From positions 124,001 to 188,000 of the forward strand of contig JBCCGI010000001.1 in assembly GCA_039029355.1 (NCBI GenBank): a DNA stretch of 64,000 nucleotides. Direction: 5' to 3'. Each line of letters starts with the position of its first letter. Positions within the stretch are counted from its first letter, which is position 1. Below the pieces are notes generated by a model. That model had not been told where the DNA came from. It searched no databases and was given only the letters and a program-made list of their open reading frames with translations. This document shows, one piece after another, positions 51,835 through 60,978 of this stretch. The stretch is from JBCCGI01 sp039029355. Its GTDB lineage: Bacteria > Planctomycetota > UBA1135 > GCA-002686595. A program made the translations under genes and the position numbers.

Positions 51835-52995
51835 ATGAAACAGATTTTGCTGGTGCTGGCGGCATGGCTGCTGGGCTCGACGGCGGGGGCGGTGCAGGAC
51901 GCTCCGGGCGGCGGCTCGTTCGAGGTGCGCTACGGAGGACGCGCGGTCGACGCGCTGCCCCGCGAGCTGGGGCCGGGGGCGCCGATGGCGGCTTCGACCT
52001 GGTGGCCGTGGGCCAAGGAGAACGGTTACCGCCTGCACCTCACCGAGGACGGGCGGGTGCTCGTGATCCTGCCGAAGAAGGAGAGCGGCAAGAAGCAGCT
52101 CAAGCTCGTCGGCAAGGTGACGGCGTACTTCGACGAGATCCTGCCGGCCCCCGAGCGCGAGGAGCCCCCTGCCCCCGCGCCTCCTCCGCCCGCCGAGGAA
52201 GGCGGCGAAGAGGGCGAAGACGGCGAGGAGAGCTGGAGCTTCGAGTGGAGCGACGACGGCCCGCCGCTCGACTCCGAGACCGCGGTGCTGATCCAGGCGC
52301 GCGGCGTAAAGGAGTACGAATCGGCGCTGCGCTACGCTGCCGAGCGCTACCCCTATCTGGAGTCCTGGCTCAACGCCGGGCTGCACTACGCCGGGTTCCA
52401 CCTCGAGCGCCCGCTGGCGGCGGTCTGGGTGGAGGAAGCCGAGGGCCTCGAGGAGTACGACGTCGAGAACGAGCTCGTTCACCGGCTGACGCACCTCCTG
52501 ACGGTCCGGCGCTTCGACCAGCAGCCGTACTGGCTCACGACCGGCCTGGCGTGGCACGTCGAGTCGAAGCTGCTCAAGTCGATCTACTGCTACCCGTACC
52601 GCGCCGAGTTCGTCTACGAGACCGAGCACACATCCTGGGAAGCCGACCTGCGCGCCGCGCACAAGGGCTCGACGGCGCTGCGGATGGACGAGGTCGTGGG
52701 CCTGCGCCGCGGGACGTTCACGATCGCCGAGGCCCGCAACGCATGGGGCGCGGCGACGTTCCTCGCCCGCCACCACACCGACGGGCTGGCGCCGATCCTC
52801 GAGGAGCTGCGGCTGCTGCGCGACGAGAAGGGCATCGTGCGGCACGGCGACGGGTCGTGGGAGCGCGTCGCGGGCTACGAGGTGTCGCACGTCGATCAGC
52901 TCGCTGTGCTGCAGCGGCATGCGGGCGAGTCGTTCCTGACCGAGCTGCTCGCCTTCTACGAGAAAGGCAAGCGCTACCGGCCGAGCTCGCGCTAG
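51835..52995 (+). CDS. Exported protein with degenerate zinc-protease motif
   Basis: 387 aa, ATG at 51835 with GGAAGG about 9 bases upstream. Signal peptide, then a Pro/Glu-rich low-complexity stretch (about 100-140). The second half has the helix ENELVHRLTHLLTVRR, in which the HExxH of gluzincin peptidases is HRLTH (Arg instead of the catalytic Glu), followed by YWLTTGLAWHVESKL, the place of the third ligand. Probably an inactive peptidase-like protein or one with altered chemistry. It converges with the DUF1736-type gene, sharing a CTAG stop. Confidence 0.6.
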   Translation: MKQILLVLAAWLLGSTAGAVQDAPGGGSFEVRYGGRAVDALPRELGPGAPMAASTWWPWAKENGYRLHLTEDGRVLVILPKKESGKKQLKLVGKVTAYFDEILPAPEREEPPAPAPPPPAEEGGEEGEDGEESWSFEWSDDGPPLDSETAVLIQARGVKEYESALRYAAERYPYLESWLNAGLHYAGFHLERPLAAVWVEEAEGLEEYDVENELVHRLTHLLTVRRFDQQPYWLTTGLAWHVESKLLKSIYCYPYRAEFVYETEHTSWEADLRAAHKGSTALRMDEVVGLRRGTFTIAEARNAWGAATFLARHHTDGLAPILEELRLLRDEKGIVRHGDGSWERVAGYEVSHVDQLAVLQRHAGESFLTELLAFYEKGKRYRPSSR

Positions 52996-54917
52996 CCGCC
53001 GCCCAGGAGGGCGCGCGCGACGTCGTTGTCGGGATCGAAGCCGAGGAGCGCCTCGGCCACGCCGCGCGCGTCGGCGGTGCGGCCGGCCTGGCTCAGGGCC
53101 TGGATCGCGCCCTCGTAGGCGGGCACGCGCGCGTCGCGCAGGACGGCGCTCGCCGGGTTGGTCTGCTCCAGGAGGGCGCAGCCGGACATCGCGGCCACCC
53201 AGTCGCCGCGCCCCATCGCGCCTTCGACCCAGGCGTTGAGGATCCGCTCGAGTCCCCGCGCCCAGAACGCGGCCCGCGCGGCGTCGCCCGCGGCCTGGGC
53301 CTGGGCCAGGGGCGCGCGCGTCGCGTTGACGACGTCGCGCAGCAGCGGCAGGTCGTCGGCGCGGCCGACGACCGCAGCGAGCACGCGCTCGACATCGGCC
53401 CGGCGCCGCGGGTCGGCGCTCTCGACCGCGGCCCAGCTCTCCAGGCTCGCGACGAGCTGACCGTCGCGCTCCAGCGCCCACGCGAGCTGCGCGACGTTCA
53501 GCGACGTGCGGTGGAAGTCGACCGACTCGCGGGCGACTTCAAGCGTGCGCGGCAGCAGCTCGGCCTCGCGCGCCGGACTCGCCTGCAGCTCGCGTATCCA
53601 GACATCGGCGAGGCCGGAGAGCGCCAGGTGCCCGCGGTAGCGGCCGCTCTCGACCGTCTCGGCGAAGAGCGTCGCGTCGTCGGCCCACACCGGTGCGCGC
53701 ACCGCGGAGCGCACGGCGAACGCGAGCACGACCACCGCCGGCAGCGCGGCGAGCGCGCGGTGGCGCGCCAGCAGCCACGGCGTCGCGGCCGCCACGAGCC
53801 CCGAGAGCGCCGCCGAAGGCAGGTAGAGCACGCGCTCGGCCATCACGATGCCGCTGACCACGACCAGGTTCGACACCGGCAGCAGCGTCCACACGAAGAA
53901 CGATGTCCAGGTCAGCGGCTCGCGATTGCCTCGCCGCCAGGCGGAGGCCGCGGCCGCGACTAGCGTCGCGAGCACGAGCCCCGCCGCCACGACCGGCAGA
54001 TCCGGGCCGGTGTGATGCGGGAAGCCCGAGTAGTCCGCGGACAGGCGCAGCGGCGCAACGAGCAGGAGCAGGTACTCCCCGATGGCGCGCGTCATCGTCA
54101 ACGGAACCTCGAGCGGCGCGGGATCGGTGAACCCGAGGTAGCCGCCGGCCGAGTACAGCACCCAGGCGCGCGGCGGGTCCATCTCGGCCCCCAGCACGGC
54201 GCCGCGCAGCCCGAGGAAGACCGCGAGCGCGACCGCGTAGGGCGCCAGCATGCGAACCTGCAGCGCGAGCCACCGCCCCCACGACAGGCCGCGGCAGAAG
54301 ATCAGCGACTCGGCCAGCAGCACCGCGGGAAGCGCGGCTCCGGCCTCCTTCGAGAGCAACGAGAGCAGATAGAACAGCGCCCCGAGGCACGCCCGCGGCA
54401 GCGCCGGCCGGCTGGGCTCGCCGTGCGCGTACCAGGCGGCCAGGAAGAAGAGCGCCGCCAGCACGTCCGCCCGCCCCACCATGTGCACCACCGCCTCGGT
54501 GTGCACCGGATGGACGGCGAAGAGCGCCGCGCCGAACCACGCGCCCAGCACTCCACCCGCCCGATCGCCGAACCGACGCGACAGCACCAGGAAGAGCAGC
54601 ACCGCGCAGGCCGCGTTCAGGCCGAGGTTGGTCGCGTGAACGCCAAAGGGTGCAGGCGCGCCATCGTCGCCCGCACCCCACACCACGCGGTCGAGCCCGT
54701 AGCTGAAGATCGTCAGCGGCCGGTACAGCCCGCCCCAGACCTCGCCCCAGTAGTTGTCGCTCCAGACGTCCAGCAGGCTTCCGCCCTCGCGCAGGTCCGC
54801 GTTGTCGCGGATGATGCCGAGGTCGTCCTCGATGAACTCCCCGCGCACGCCGCCGAGGAACGGCAGCGTGCCGAGCAGCACGAGCGAAGCCAGGGCGAGG
54901 ATCTTCCGGAGCGTCAC
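52992..54917 (-). CDS. DUF1736/TMTC-like membrane protein with C-terminal helical repeats
   Basis: 641 aa. The GTG at 54917 is preferred (no ATG; it gives a short N-terminus before the first membrane helix). About ten membrane segments to about residue 440 and the luminal/periplasmic loop EDDLGIIRDNADLR ... YRPLTIFSY ... HPVHTEAVVHMVGRADVL, typical of TMTC-type O-mannosyltransferase-like GT-C proteins. The C-terminal 200 residues are helical, TPR-like. Likely a glycosyltransferase of envelope proteins or glycans; donor unknown. Same strand as the cyclase-like and peptidase genes upstream. Confidence 0.72.
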   Translation of the reverse strand: MTLRKILALASLVLLGTLPFLGGVRGEFIEDDLGIIRDNADLREGGSLLDVWSDNYWGEVWGGLYRPLTIFSYGLDRVVWGAGDDGAPAPFGVHATNLGLNAACAVLLFLVLSRRFGDRAGGVLGAWFGAALFAVHPVHTEAVVHMVGRADVLAALFFLAAWYAHGEPSRPALPRACLGALFYLLSLLSKEAGAALPAVLLAESLIFCRGLSWGRWLALQVRMLAPYAVALAVFLGLRGAVLGAEMDPPRAWVLYSAGGYLGFTDPAPLEVPLTMTRAIGEYLLLLVAPLRLSADYSGFPHHTGPDLPVVAAGLVLATLVAAAASAWRRGNREPLTWTSFFVWTLLPVSNLVVVSGIVMAERVLYLPSAALSGLVAAATPWLLARHRALAALPAVVVLAFAVRSAVRAPVWADDATLFAETVESGRYRGHLALSGLADVWIRELQASPAREAELLPRTLEVARESVDFHRTSLNVAQLAWALERDGQLVASLESWAAVESADPRRRADVERVLAAVVGRADDLPLLRDVVNATRAPLAQAQAAGDAARAAFWARGLERILNAWVEGAMGRGDWVAAMSGCALLEQTNPASAVLRDARVPAYEGAIQALSQAGRTADARGVAEALLGFDPDNDVARALLGGG

Positions 54918-54934
54918 GCGCAGACGGTACGCGA

Positions 54935-55594
54935 TCAGCGAAGGACTGCGTAGGCCCGGACCGGGAACGTGCCAAGCCCGCGCGCCTTGACCGGCGCGGC
55001 GTGCAGGCGGGCCCCTTCGGTCGGCAGCGCGTCGAGGTTGGTGAAGTGCTCGCCGATCGGCACGCCCTCGGCGAGGAGCAACGAGTGCACGGGCCGCTCG
55101 CCGTCGTCGGTGTCGTCGACGTTCAGGGCGTCGACTCCGAGGAAGGCACAGCCGCCTTCGAGCAGCGCCTCGGCCGCCGCACGCGTCAGGAACGGGTGGC
55201 CGCCGGCCGCGTACGTCGGCGTCGCCCAATGCCGCGACCAGCCGGTCACGACCAGCACCGCGCGCCCGCGCAGGCGCTGGCCGCGGAAGAGCTCGGGGCC
55301 GATCGCGGGCCCACGCGAGAGGTCGGGGCGGAGCACGAGCGCGTCCAGGTCGGCGAGCCGCTCGAGCGGAAGCTCGGCCAGGTCGGCGCCGTCCTCATAG
55401 CGGTGGTACGGCGCGTCGACCCACGTGCCGGTGTTGCCCAACATCTCGACCTTGCCGAAGTGGAACCCGACGCCGGGCGCGTAGTCCGGCGCCGTCTCGG
55501 CGTGAGTGCGGTAGTCCGAGATCTTCGGCGCGGGGAGGTTGGGATACGTGTGGACGCCGTCTTCGAGCGGATGGGAGAGGTCGATCAACGCCAT
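54935..55594 (-). CDS. Cyclase-family (kynurenine-formamidase-like) hydrolase
   Basis: 219 aa of the COG1878/cyclase family: LIDLSHPLEDGVHTYP at the N-terminus, and GNTGTWVDAPYHRY where classical members read HGGTHxDxPxH. Two metal-ligand His are therefore Asn and Trp here, while the Asp and the later His remain. This variant occurs as a subfamily, so a different metal site or substrate is possible. It ends 17 bases before the TMTC-like gene and is probably co-transcribed. Confidence 0.8.
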   Translation of the reverse strand: MALIDLSHPLEDGVHTYPNLPAPKISDYRTHAETAPDYAPGVGFHFGKVEMLGNTGTWVDAPYHRYEDGADLAELPLERLADLDALVLRPDLSRGPAIGPELFRGQRLRGRAVLVVTGWSRHWATPTYAAGGHPFLTRAAAEALLEGGCAFLGVDALNVDDTDDGERPVHSLLLAEGVPIGEHFTNLDALPTEGARLHAAPVKARGLGTFPVRAYAVLR

Positions 55595-55643
55595 GCCCGC
55601 ATCTTCGCCCGCCGGCGGGCGCAGAGCACTCCGAAACGCGCGG

Positions 55644-58600
55644 CTACTGCAGCCGCTCGCGCGCGAACGCCAGCGCCCGCTCCCCCAGCGCCTGCGGCGA
55701 CAGGCCGAACGCCCGCTCGACGTCCAGCTGCTCGGCGTCGCCGCGGTAGTAGGCTCCGAGGTACGCGAGCAGCGCCTCGCGGTGCCGCCCGCCCTCGGCC
55801 TCGAAGAGGTAGTAGCACGCCGTCTGCGACTGGGCGTAGAACAGCGAGGTCGCGCTGGCGTGGCTCTCCATGCCGAGCCTCGTGCGCAGCGGAACGCGCA
55901 GCGCCGTGTCGCGGTCGAGCCGCTGGAAGTCGGCCTGGCTCAGGCCGAAGACCAGCTCCCAAGGCACGCGCTGTTCGTCGGTCGCGCCAGTCGCGACGTC
56001 GCGCCGGCGCGAGTTGGGCTCGTCGGTGCTCCAGACGCCGGCGCCGGTATCGAAGCGGAACTCCTCCAGCAGCGACGCGAAGCCCTCGACGATCCAGAAG
56101 CCGGGGGTCGGGTCGCGGTGCAGCCGCTGCACGGCCTGCTCGTTGGTGAAGAGCGGGCAGCGGTTGCGGACCCACTGGTGCGTGAGCTCGTGGACGAAGG
56201 TCTGCGTGACGTCCTCGAAGCTCTCGTCGTCCGCCGGCAGGAAGAGCCGCGACACGTTCTCGCCGCGGTCGTAGTGCCCCGCGGTCCACTCCAGGCCCGA
56301 GTGCCCGCCGCCGCGCGCGCTTTGAGCCAGGTACTCCTTCTTCGACTCGAACAGATGGATCTCGAGCAGATAGCGCTGGTCGCGGACGTGGTCGCCGGTC
56401 GCGAACATCTCGTCGAGCGCACCGCAGACCAGCTCGCCGACCGAGATGCAGCGGGCGAGCGAGCCCGGCTGCGAGAGCGGCGTGATCACCAGCAGGTGCT
56501 CGCTTTGGAACGCCTTGACGTCCTTGCGCCAGGTCACCGCGGCCGAGCCCAGCGCGCGCTCCTCTGGCGTGAGGTCGCCGCCGGGCGGCTTGGGTGCGGA
56601 GATGGTGACGGGCGAGCGCTCGATCGCCTCGAGGAACGCGAGCCACTGGCGCGTTTGGAACGGCTCGGTCGCGCTGACGCCCGCGGGCAGCGACGCGCGC
56701 ACGACGTCGGCGATCGCCGGGTGGTCGGGGGCCTCGTCCACCACTTCGCGCAGCAGATCGATGCGGTGGAGCGGCGGCAGGGTGCCCAGCGCGCCGAGGC
56801 TGGAGGCGTGCCCCGGATCGCGCATGAGCGCGCCGCGCAGGAGGGCCGCGCGCAGATCGTGCTCCTCGGCCGGCAGCGCCGTCGTGAGCCCGAACAGGTT
56901 CTCCTGCGGGCGCTCCTCGAGGGCCGCCAGCCGCGCCTCGATCTCGAGCGCGCGCTCCTCGCGCCGGCCGGCCGAGCCCTTGCCGGCGTGGACCTCGAGC
57001 TGACGCCTCACGCGCTTGAGCTTGGAGTTGTCCTCGGCCACGCCGCAGGCGAGCGCTTCGGCGACGATGGCCTCGACCAGCTCGTAGTCCTTTGCCGGCA
57101 GCGCGTCGACCGCGAGCGCGGCGTACTCCTTGGCCAGCTCGGCGTCGATCAGGGCGTCGGCCGCGCGCAGGAGCGTGACGGGGCCCGCGGCGAACGCGAC
57201 GCGGTCCTCCGCGTCCAGCAGCAACGCGACGTCCTCGATCGGAAACGCCGGCTTCTTCGTCAGGTCCTTCGACCGCCCCGCGTGCCGCAGCTTGCGCAGC
57301 GTCAGGGCCTGGCGCCGCTCCTGCAGCTCGAAGTCGCCCTCCTCGATCGCTCCGTCGGCGAGCACCGCGCGTGCGCCCTCAAGCCGTACGCCCAGCTCGG
57401 CCGGCGGCCGCACCGAGCCGAAGGCGAGCGAGCTGGAGCCCACCAGCTCGCGCACCCGCCAGAGCTCGATCGTCTGCTCGTCGCGCTGCACCAGGAGCGC
57501 GTCGCGGGCGGGGATCACCGGCCCGATCCGCCCACCGTCGATCCGCCAGAGGACGCGCCAGCTCTCGAGGTCGACCGCCGCGCCGCCGAAGTACACCACG
57601 CCGCCCGAGCGGCTCGGCGCGCCGCTTCCGGCGACGAGCGTGGGATGCGACGCCGCCGAAGCCAGGGGCACGACGCCCTTCGATCGGTTCAGGAACCAGC
57701 TGCGCTCCGCCGCCTGGCCCTTCAGCCCGATCCACCCCTTGGGAACCTCGACGACCTCGACCTCGTGGAACAGCCAGCTCTCGCGGACGGCGTCGCGCGG
57801 GCCGCGCTGCTGCGGAGTCGCGACCAGGCTGCGGGTCTTAGCGTCGGGCCGCCAGGGGAACGGCTGGTCGAGGTACGCGATGTAGTTGTCGGCGGTGGCG
57901 GCGATCAGCGCGTCGCCCGGCTCGCCGGCGGGAGGCACGCCGCCCTCCGCCGGTATCAGCTGGATGCGGTTCGCCAGCGCGCCGGTCTCGCGGTCGATCG
58001 CGTCGATCGTGAAGGCCCCCGACTTGCGGCCGGGGACCAGCACGAGGTCGCCGCGCAGCGACGGGCGGCCGTGGTGCGAGGCGGACGAGCGCCAATCCGG
58101 CCGGTCGCTCCCGACCTGCAGCCGCAGGAGGTCGTCGCCGCACACGACGTACAGCTCGTCGCGGAACAGCAGCGGACGGCCCACGTTCGCGCCGCACGCG
58201 AACTCCCACACGCGCCGCAGCCCGCGCGCGCCGACCCGGTACGCGTGCAGCGCGCGGTCCGCGCGGAGGACGAGCAGGTCGCCCCAAACGCTCGGCGCGA
58301 GCGGCCGGTCCGTCGCGAGCTCGACGTCCTCGACGACCGACCCGTCGCGCAGATCCAGCACGGTCAGGCGCCGCCGCCCGTCGTCGATCCGCTGCGACAG
58401 GAAGACGCGCGCTCCCCAGACGAGCGGCTCGTCCTCGATCGCGTGGCCGGCGCCGAACATCCAGGAGAGGCGCGGTGTCCCGCGCAGCGCCGGAGTCGCG
58501 GCCGCGCGCGTACGCGCCGGCGAGCCGCCGTGCGTGACCCAGGTTCCGGCCGGCGCGAGCGCTCCCTCGGGCGCCGCGGCCTGGGCCGAGGCACCCGGTG

Positions 58601-58652
58601 TGGCGGCGGCGATCGCGAGCAACAGGGCGAGCAAGCAGGCGGGAAGCGGCAT
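55644..58652 (-). CDS. Large exported protein: beta-propeller plus gluzincin metallopeptidase domain
   Basis: 1002 aa from the ATG at 58652, giving signal peptide LPACLLALLLAIAAA. Residues about 35-450 are a PQQ-like/WD-type propeller with repeated hydrophobic strands. A helical middle (about 480-690) follows. The C-terminal region has the zinc motif VHELTHQWVRN with the third ligand in WIVEGFASLLEE, all intact, so an extracellular or periplasmic metallopeptidase is predicted (gluzincin type). It faces the degenerate peptidase-like gene about 3 kb away. Divergent from the DinB gene. Confidence 0.75.
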   Translation of the reverse strand: MPLPACLLALLLAIAAATPGASAQAAAPEGALAPAGTWVTHGGSPARTRAAATPALRGTPRLSWMFGAGHAIEDEPLVWGARVFLSQRIDDGRRRLTVLDLRDGSVVEDVELATDRPLAPSVWGDLLVLRADRALHAYRVGARGLRRVWEFACGANVGRPLLFRDELYVVCGDDLLRLQVGSDRPDWRSSASHHGRPSLRGDLVLVPGRKSGAFTIDAIDRETGALANRIQLIPAEGGVPPAGEPGDALIAATADNYIAYLDQPFPWRPDAKTRSLVATPQQRGPRDAVRESWLFHEVEVVEVPKGWIGLKGQAAERSWFLNRSKGVVPLASAASHPTLVAGSGAPSRSGGVVYFGGAAVDLESWRVLWRIDGGRIGPVIPARDALLVQRDEQTIELWRVRELVGSSSLAFGSVRPPAELGVRLEGARAVLADGAIEEGDFELQERRQALTLRKLRHAGRSKDLTKKPAFPIEDVALLLDAEDRVAFAAGPVTLLRAADALIDAELAKEYAALAVDALPAKDYELVEAIVAEALACGVAEDNSKLKRVRRQLEVHAGKGSAGRREERALEIEARLAALEERPQENLFGLTTALPAEEHDLRAALLRGALMRDPGHASSLGALGTLPPLHRIDLLREVVDEAPDHPAIADVVRASLPAGVSATEPFQTRQWLAFLEAIERSPVTISAPKPPGGDLTPEERALGSAAVTWRKDVKAFQSEHLLVITPLSQPGSLARCISVGELVCGALDEMFATGDHVRDQRYLLEIHLFESKKEYLAQSARGGGHSGLEWTAGHYDRGENVSRLFLPADDESFEDVTQTFVHELTHQWVRNRCPLFTNEQAVQRLHRDPTPGFWIVEGFASLLEEFRFDTGAGVWSTDEPNSRRRDVATGATDEQRVPWELVFGLSQADFQRLDRDTALRVPLRTRLGMESHASATSLFYAQSQTACYYLFEAEGGRHREALLAYLGAYYRGDAEQLDVERAFGLSPQALGERALAFARERLQ

Positions 58653-58724
58653 GGGCCGCAGGCTAGTCGCCCTATCTCGACCTCGCCACCCGAGTGCTAC
58701 GATCCACGGCATGGAGGATCCCCG

Positions 58725-59243
58725 ATGACGACGACCGCCGGCGTGTTGGCGGCCGAGATGGCCAGGTTCCTGCGCGACACGTACCTGCCGCGGATGCGGC
58801 GCGCGCTCGACGCACTGCCGGAGGGCGACCTCTGGTGGCGCCCGCACGACGAGGTGTTGAGCTTCGGGGTGATGCTGCTGCACCTCGAAGGCAACGTACG
58901 CCAGTGGATCCTGTCCGGCGTCGCCGCAGCGCCCGACCATCGCGACCGCGCCGGCGAGTTCGCCGCCACCGACGGGCCCTCGGGCGAGGAGCTCTTCGCG
59001 CGGCTGACCGCGACGGTCGAGGCGGCGGCGAGCGTCATCGAAGGCCTGGACGAGGCCGCGCTGCTTCGCTCGTACAGCATCCAGGGCTTCGACGTCACCG
59101 GCGTGTACGCGGTCTCCCACGTCGTCGAGCACTTCTCGTGGCACACCGGCCAGGCCGTCTGGCTCGCCAAGGCGCGCGCCGGTGCCGGGCACGGGGTGGC
59201 GTTCTACGACGACTCGCGGGTCAACACCGCGCGCAACGGCTGA
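58725..59243 (+). CDS. DinB-family putative metal-binding protein
   Basis: 172 aa, ATG at 58725 with GGAGG about 10 bases upstream. Four-helix bundle of the DinB/YfiT type; the His triad is likely the His in LLHLEGN and the two in VVEHFSWHTGQ. Members are thiol transferases, metal-dependent hydrolases or stress proteins. It ends 4 bases before the DUF692 gene, so it belongs to that operon, unusual for DinB. Confidence 0.8.
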   Translation: MTTTAGVLAAEMARFLRDTYLPRMRRALDALPEGDLWWRPHDEVLSFGVMLLHLEGNVRQWILSGVAAAPDHRDRAGEFAATDGPSGEELFARLTATVEAAASVIEGLDEAALLRSYSIQGFDVTGVYAVSHVVEHFSWHTGQAVWLAKARAGAGHGVAFYDDSRVNTARNG

Positions 59244-59247
59244 TCCC

Positions 59248-60117
59248 TTGGCCGGCTTCGAGCAGCGCCTTGGCGCCCTTCCGCGGCTCGGCGTGGGCGT
59301 CTCGACCGAGTTCGGCGCGGGGCGCGAGGGCCTCGACATCCTCGCGCTGCGCGACGCGCACCCGCAGCTGGTGCAGTTCCTAGAGATCGGATGCGACCTG
59401 GCGCGCGGAGTCGACGAGGACGCGCGCGCGTGGGTCGCGGCGGGGCACCCCACGACTTACCACTTCCTCGACGTCAACCTCGAGGAGCCCGAGGACCTCG
59501 ACCCGGCCTGGGTGCGCGACACCGCGGCCCTGGCGCGCGAGGTCGGCGCGGCCTGGCTCTGCGGCGACGCCGGGCTCTGGCACGTGGGCCCGCGCGACCG
59601 CGGGCATGGGACGCTGATGCCGCCGGTGCTCGAGGAGGCCTCGGCCCGCGAGATGGCGCGCGCCGTGCGCGAGCTGCGCGAGGCCACGGGCTTCGAGGTG
59701 CTCCCCGAGAACCCGCCCGCCCACGTGTTCGCCGGCCGCATGCACCTGGCCGACTACTTCGCGCTGGTCGCCGAGGAGGCCGACTGCGGGCTGCTGCTCG
59801 ACGTGGCGCACCTGGCGATCTACCAGCACGCGCGCGGAGCCGACGCGCTCGACGGGCTCGAGCGGTTCCCGCTGGAGCGCGTGGTCGAGATGCACGTCGC
59901 CGGCGGCTCGTTCTTCCGCACGCCATCCGGGCGCGAGTTCATCGACGACGACCACGGCACCGACGTGCTGCCGGCGACGTGGCGCATCCTCGAAGCGGCG
60001 CTTCCGCGAGCGACGAGCCTGCGCGCCGTCGTGCTGGAGTGCGAGCGCAACGCGATCGCCGACGTGGTGCCGCTCTACGAGCGCCTGCACGCCGCGCTTC
60101 CGGAGGCGCGCGCGTGA
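59248..60117 (+). CDS. DUF692-family (multinuclear iron enzyme-like) protein
   Basis: 289 aa from the TTG at 59248, four bases after the DinB stop. TIM-barrel features of the DUF692 family (MbnB/TglH-like): LVQFLEIGCDL, PENPP, CGLLLDVAHLAIYQHARG, VVEMHVAGGSF, FIDDDHGTDVLPATW and VVLECERN. Known members use two or three irons to modify cysteine in peptides, and normally work with a partner protein. The next gene, overlapping by GTGA, is the likely partner. No short precursor peptide gene was seen beside it, so the substrate is unknown. Confidence 0.8.
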   Translation: MAGFEQRLGALPRLGVGVSTEFGAGREGLDILALRDAHPQLVQFLEIGCDLARGVDEDARAWVAAGHPTTYHFLDVNLEEPEDLDPAWVRDTAALAREVGAAWLCGDAGLWHVGPRDRGHGTLMPPVLEEASAREMARAVRELREATGFEVLPENPPAHVFAGRMHLADYFALVAEEADCGLLLDVAHLAIYQHARGADALDGLERFPLERVVEMHVAGGSFFRTPSGREFIDDDHGTDVLPATWRILEAALPRATSLRAVVLECERNAIADVVPLYERLHAALPEARA

Positions 60118-60914
60118 CCGACCACCGCCGGGTGCAGCGCGCGCTGTTCCGCATGCAGATGGACGCGGCCTTCGCCGCGCGCATCGCGGCCGGTGAAGGC
60201 GAAGCGGAGGCCTCGACCGGCCTCGCGGACGACGACCTCGCGCTGCTGCGCGCGCTCGACCCCGAAGCCGTCGCGGCGGACGCGCGCGACCAGCGCAAGG
60301 GACAGCTCCTCGGCAACCTGGCGTCGGAGTTCGGGCTGACCGCCCTCGCGGCCCCCGACGGCCTGCTGCCGAGCTTCCTGTCGTCGCCCGAGTTCCACGA
60401 CGCGATCGCCTCGGACGCGCTGCTGCCACTCGCGTTCGGCGCCTTTGCCAAGCGGACCGCGGCCGAGGAGGAGCTGGCCGGCGTCGCCGCCATGGCGCGA
60501 CTCGAGCTGGGCATGGCGCGGCTGCGCCGCAGCCGCGGCGACGCCCCGCCGCTGGCGGAGGACGAGCTGAGCCTGTCCCCCCGCGCCGCGCTGGTCGAGC
60601 TGCAGGAGGGCACGCTCGCGTGGGCCTCCGAGCTGAGCGAGGCGCGCGCGCTCGGACAGGCCCCCCGCGGCGCCTCGCTGGGAGCCGCCACCGAGACCGT
60701 GCTGCTCGTCGCCGACCAGGCGCCACCGCACCGGCTGCCGGACGTCCGCCCCGAGCTGCTCGAGCCCGCCGCGCGCGAGCTCCTCACCCGCTGCACGAGC
60801 TCGCTGGACCGGTCGGCCCAGGCCGAGCTGGCCACGGACCTGGGGGCCTCCCTCGAAGAGCTGGACGGCTTCGTCGCCTCGCTGGTGGCCGAGGGCGTCC
60901 TACGGCGCGGATGA
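60114..60914 (+). CDS. Putative DUF692 partner protein
   Basis: 266 aa from the GTG at 60114, which overlaps the DUF692 stop (GTGA). It is alpha-helical and Ala/Leu-rich, with no recognised domain. Its size, coupling and place match the partner proteins of DUF692 enzymes (MbnC/TglI-like), which present the peptide substrate. The N-terminal part includes the QRKGQLLGNLASEFGLTALA segment. Functional assignment is from context only. Confidence 0.55.
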   Translation: MTDHRRVQRALFRMQMDAAFAARIAAGEGEAEASTGLADDDLALLRALDPEAVAADARDQRKGQLLGNLASEFGLTALAAPDGLLPSFLSSPEFHDAIASDALLPLAFGAFAKRTAAEEELAGVAAMARLELGMARLRRSRGDAPPLAEDELSLSPRAALVELQEGTLAWASELSEARALGQAPRGASLGAATETVLLVADQAPPHRLPDVRPELLEPAARELLTRCTSSLDRSAQAELATDLGASLEELDGFVASLVAEGVLRRG

Positions 60915-60959
60915 GAGCGGCGAAACCGGCGACGTGACAAGCGGCCGGTCGGCGTCCTA

Positions 60960-60977
60960 TGCTCTGGGCCCAGAGCA
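60960..60977. promoter_or_regulatory. 18-bp perfect palindrome at the response-regulator start
   Basis: TGCTCTGGGCCCAGAGCA is an exact palindrome lying directly before the GTG at 60979. It could be an autoregulatory operator or a stem affecting translation. If translation instead begins at GTG 60934 it would be coding, so the start choice decides its meaning. Confidence 0.4.
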
Positions 60978-60978
60978 G

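Noticed and set aside
55539..59243. Very long plus-strand open frame (over 1,200 codons) opposite the large peptidase gene
   Set aside because: Only its last 172 codons (58725-59243) are a real gene (DinB). The rest is low-complexity, with Ala/Arg/Val composition typical of the antisense frame of GC-rich coding DNA.
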